From: Spirochaetaceae bacterium
GTDB taxonomy: Bacteria > Spirochaetota > Spirochaetia > B11-G9
Direction of reading: 5' to 3'
Assembly (NCBI GenBank): GCA_030643345.1
Contig: DAOWMA010000175.1
Coordinates: 1 to 5,437, forward strand
DNA length: 5,437 nt
Part shown: piece after piece, positions 5,378-5,437 of the stretch
How the letters are laid out: each line of letters opens with the position of its first letter
Numbering within the stretch: the first letter of the stretch is position 1
Made by a program: the position numbers and the translations under genes
The notes under the pieces: generated by a model
Seen by the model: only the letters and a program-made list of their open reading frames with translations
Databases searched by the model: none
What the model was told of the DNA's origin: nothing

Positions 5378-5437
5378 ATGAATAATTCAATTACTGATAT
5401 TCCCGGCATAAAAGTCGGACATGCACAAAATATAGAA
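5378..5437 (+). CDS. Probable family S58 (DmpA/P1-type) peptidase, N-terminus only
   Basis: Only the first 20 codons are in the window, still open at base 5437. The ATG at 5378-5380 has GGAG (5369-5372) five bases before it and a plausible promoter upstream. The peptide contains ITDIPGIKVGHAQ, which matches the N-terminal ITDVPGIRVGH signature of the S58 family: DmpA L-aminopeptidase/D-esterase, the beta-peptidyl aminopeptidases BapA and the pantetheine hydrolase ThnT. These are self-processing N-terminal nucleophile hydrolases; the nucleophile Ser or Thr lies far downstream and cannot be seen here. The gene is divergent from panB across a 164-bp gap. The family call rests on this short motif only, and the substrate cannot be deduced. 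Confidence 0.7.
   Translation, partial: MNNSITDIPGIKVGHAQNIE

Overview
The window comes from a moderately AT-rich bacterium and is densely packed, with four genes of one operon in close succession. The substrate-binding protein carries a lipobox, and the regulator resembles IlvY of Gram-negative bacteria. I lean towards a Gram-negative lineage such as a spirochaete or a deltaproteobacterial-type group, but nothing in the window fixes the taxon.

Layout from left to right. Bases 1-896 (+) hold a LysR-family regulator that closely resembles IlvY; only about its first three codons lie outside the window. It converges on, and overlaps by 27 bp, a four-gene minus-strand operon at 4122-870. That operon encodes a complete polar amino acid-type ABC importer: permease 1, ATPase, lipoprotein substrate-binding protein, permease 2. 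A good sigma70-type promoter sits directly against the first start codon, with almost no room for a leader. Bases 4123-4346 are non-coding and carry two diverged copies of a REP-like palindromic element. Next comes panB (minus, 5213-4347), encoding ketopantoate hydroxymethyltransferase. A 164-bp divergent promoter region (5214-5377) then separates panB from the first 20 codons of a plus-strand gene that looks like a family S58 (DmpA/ThnT-type) peptidase.

How the genes may work together. In Escherichia coli IlvY activates ilvC, whose product leads to 2-ketoisovalerate, and PanB uses 2-ketoisovalerate to make ketopantoate. Some S58 enzymes release beta-alanine or cleave pantetheine. The flanks therefore share a valine/pantothenate theme. 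The ABC importer in the middle has lost the canonical Asp that holds the ligand's alpha-amino group, so its substrate may not be an ordinary alpha-amino acid. A role in supplying a related metabolite is possible but is only inference from position. Each gene belongs to a known family. The least explained parts are the paired REP-like elements, the apparently leaderless operon start and the unusual binding pocket.
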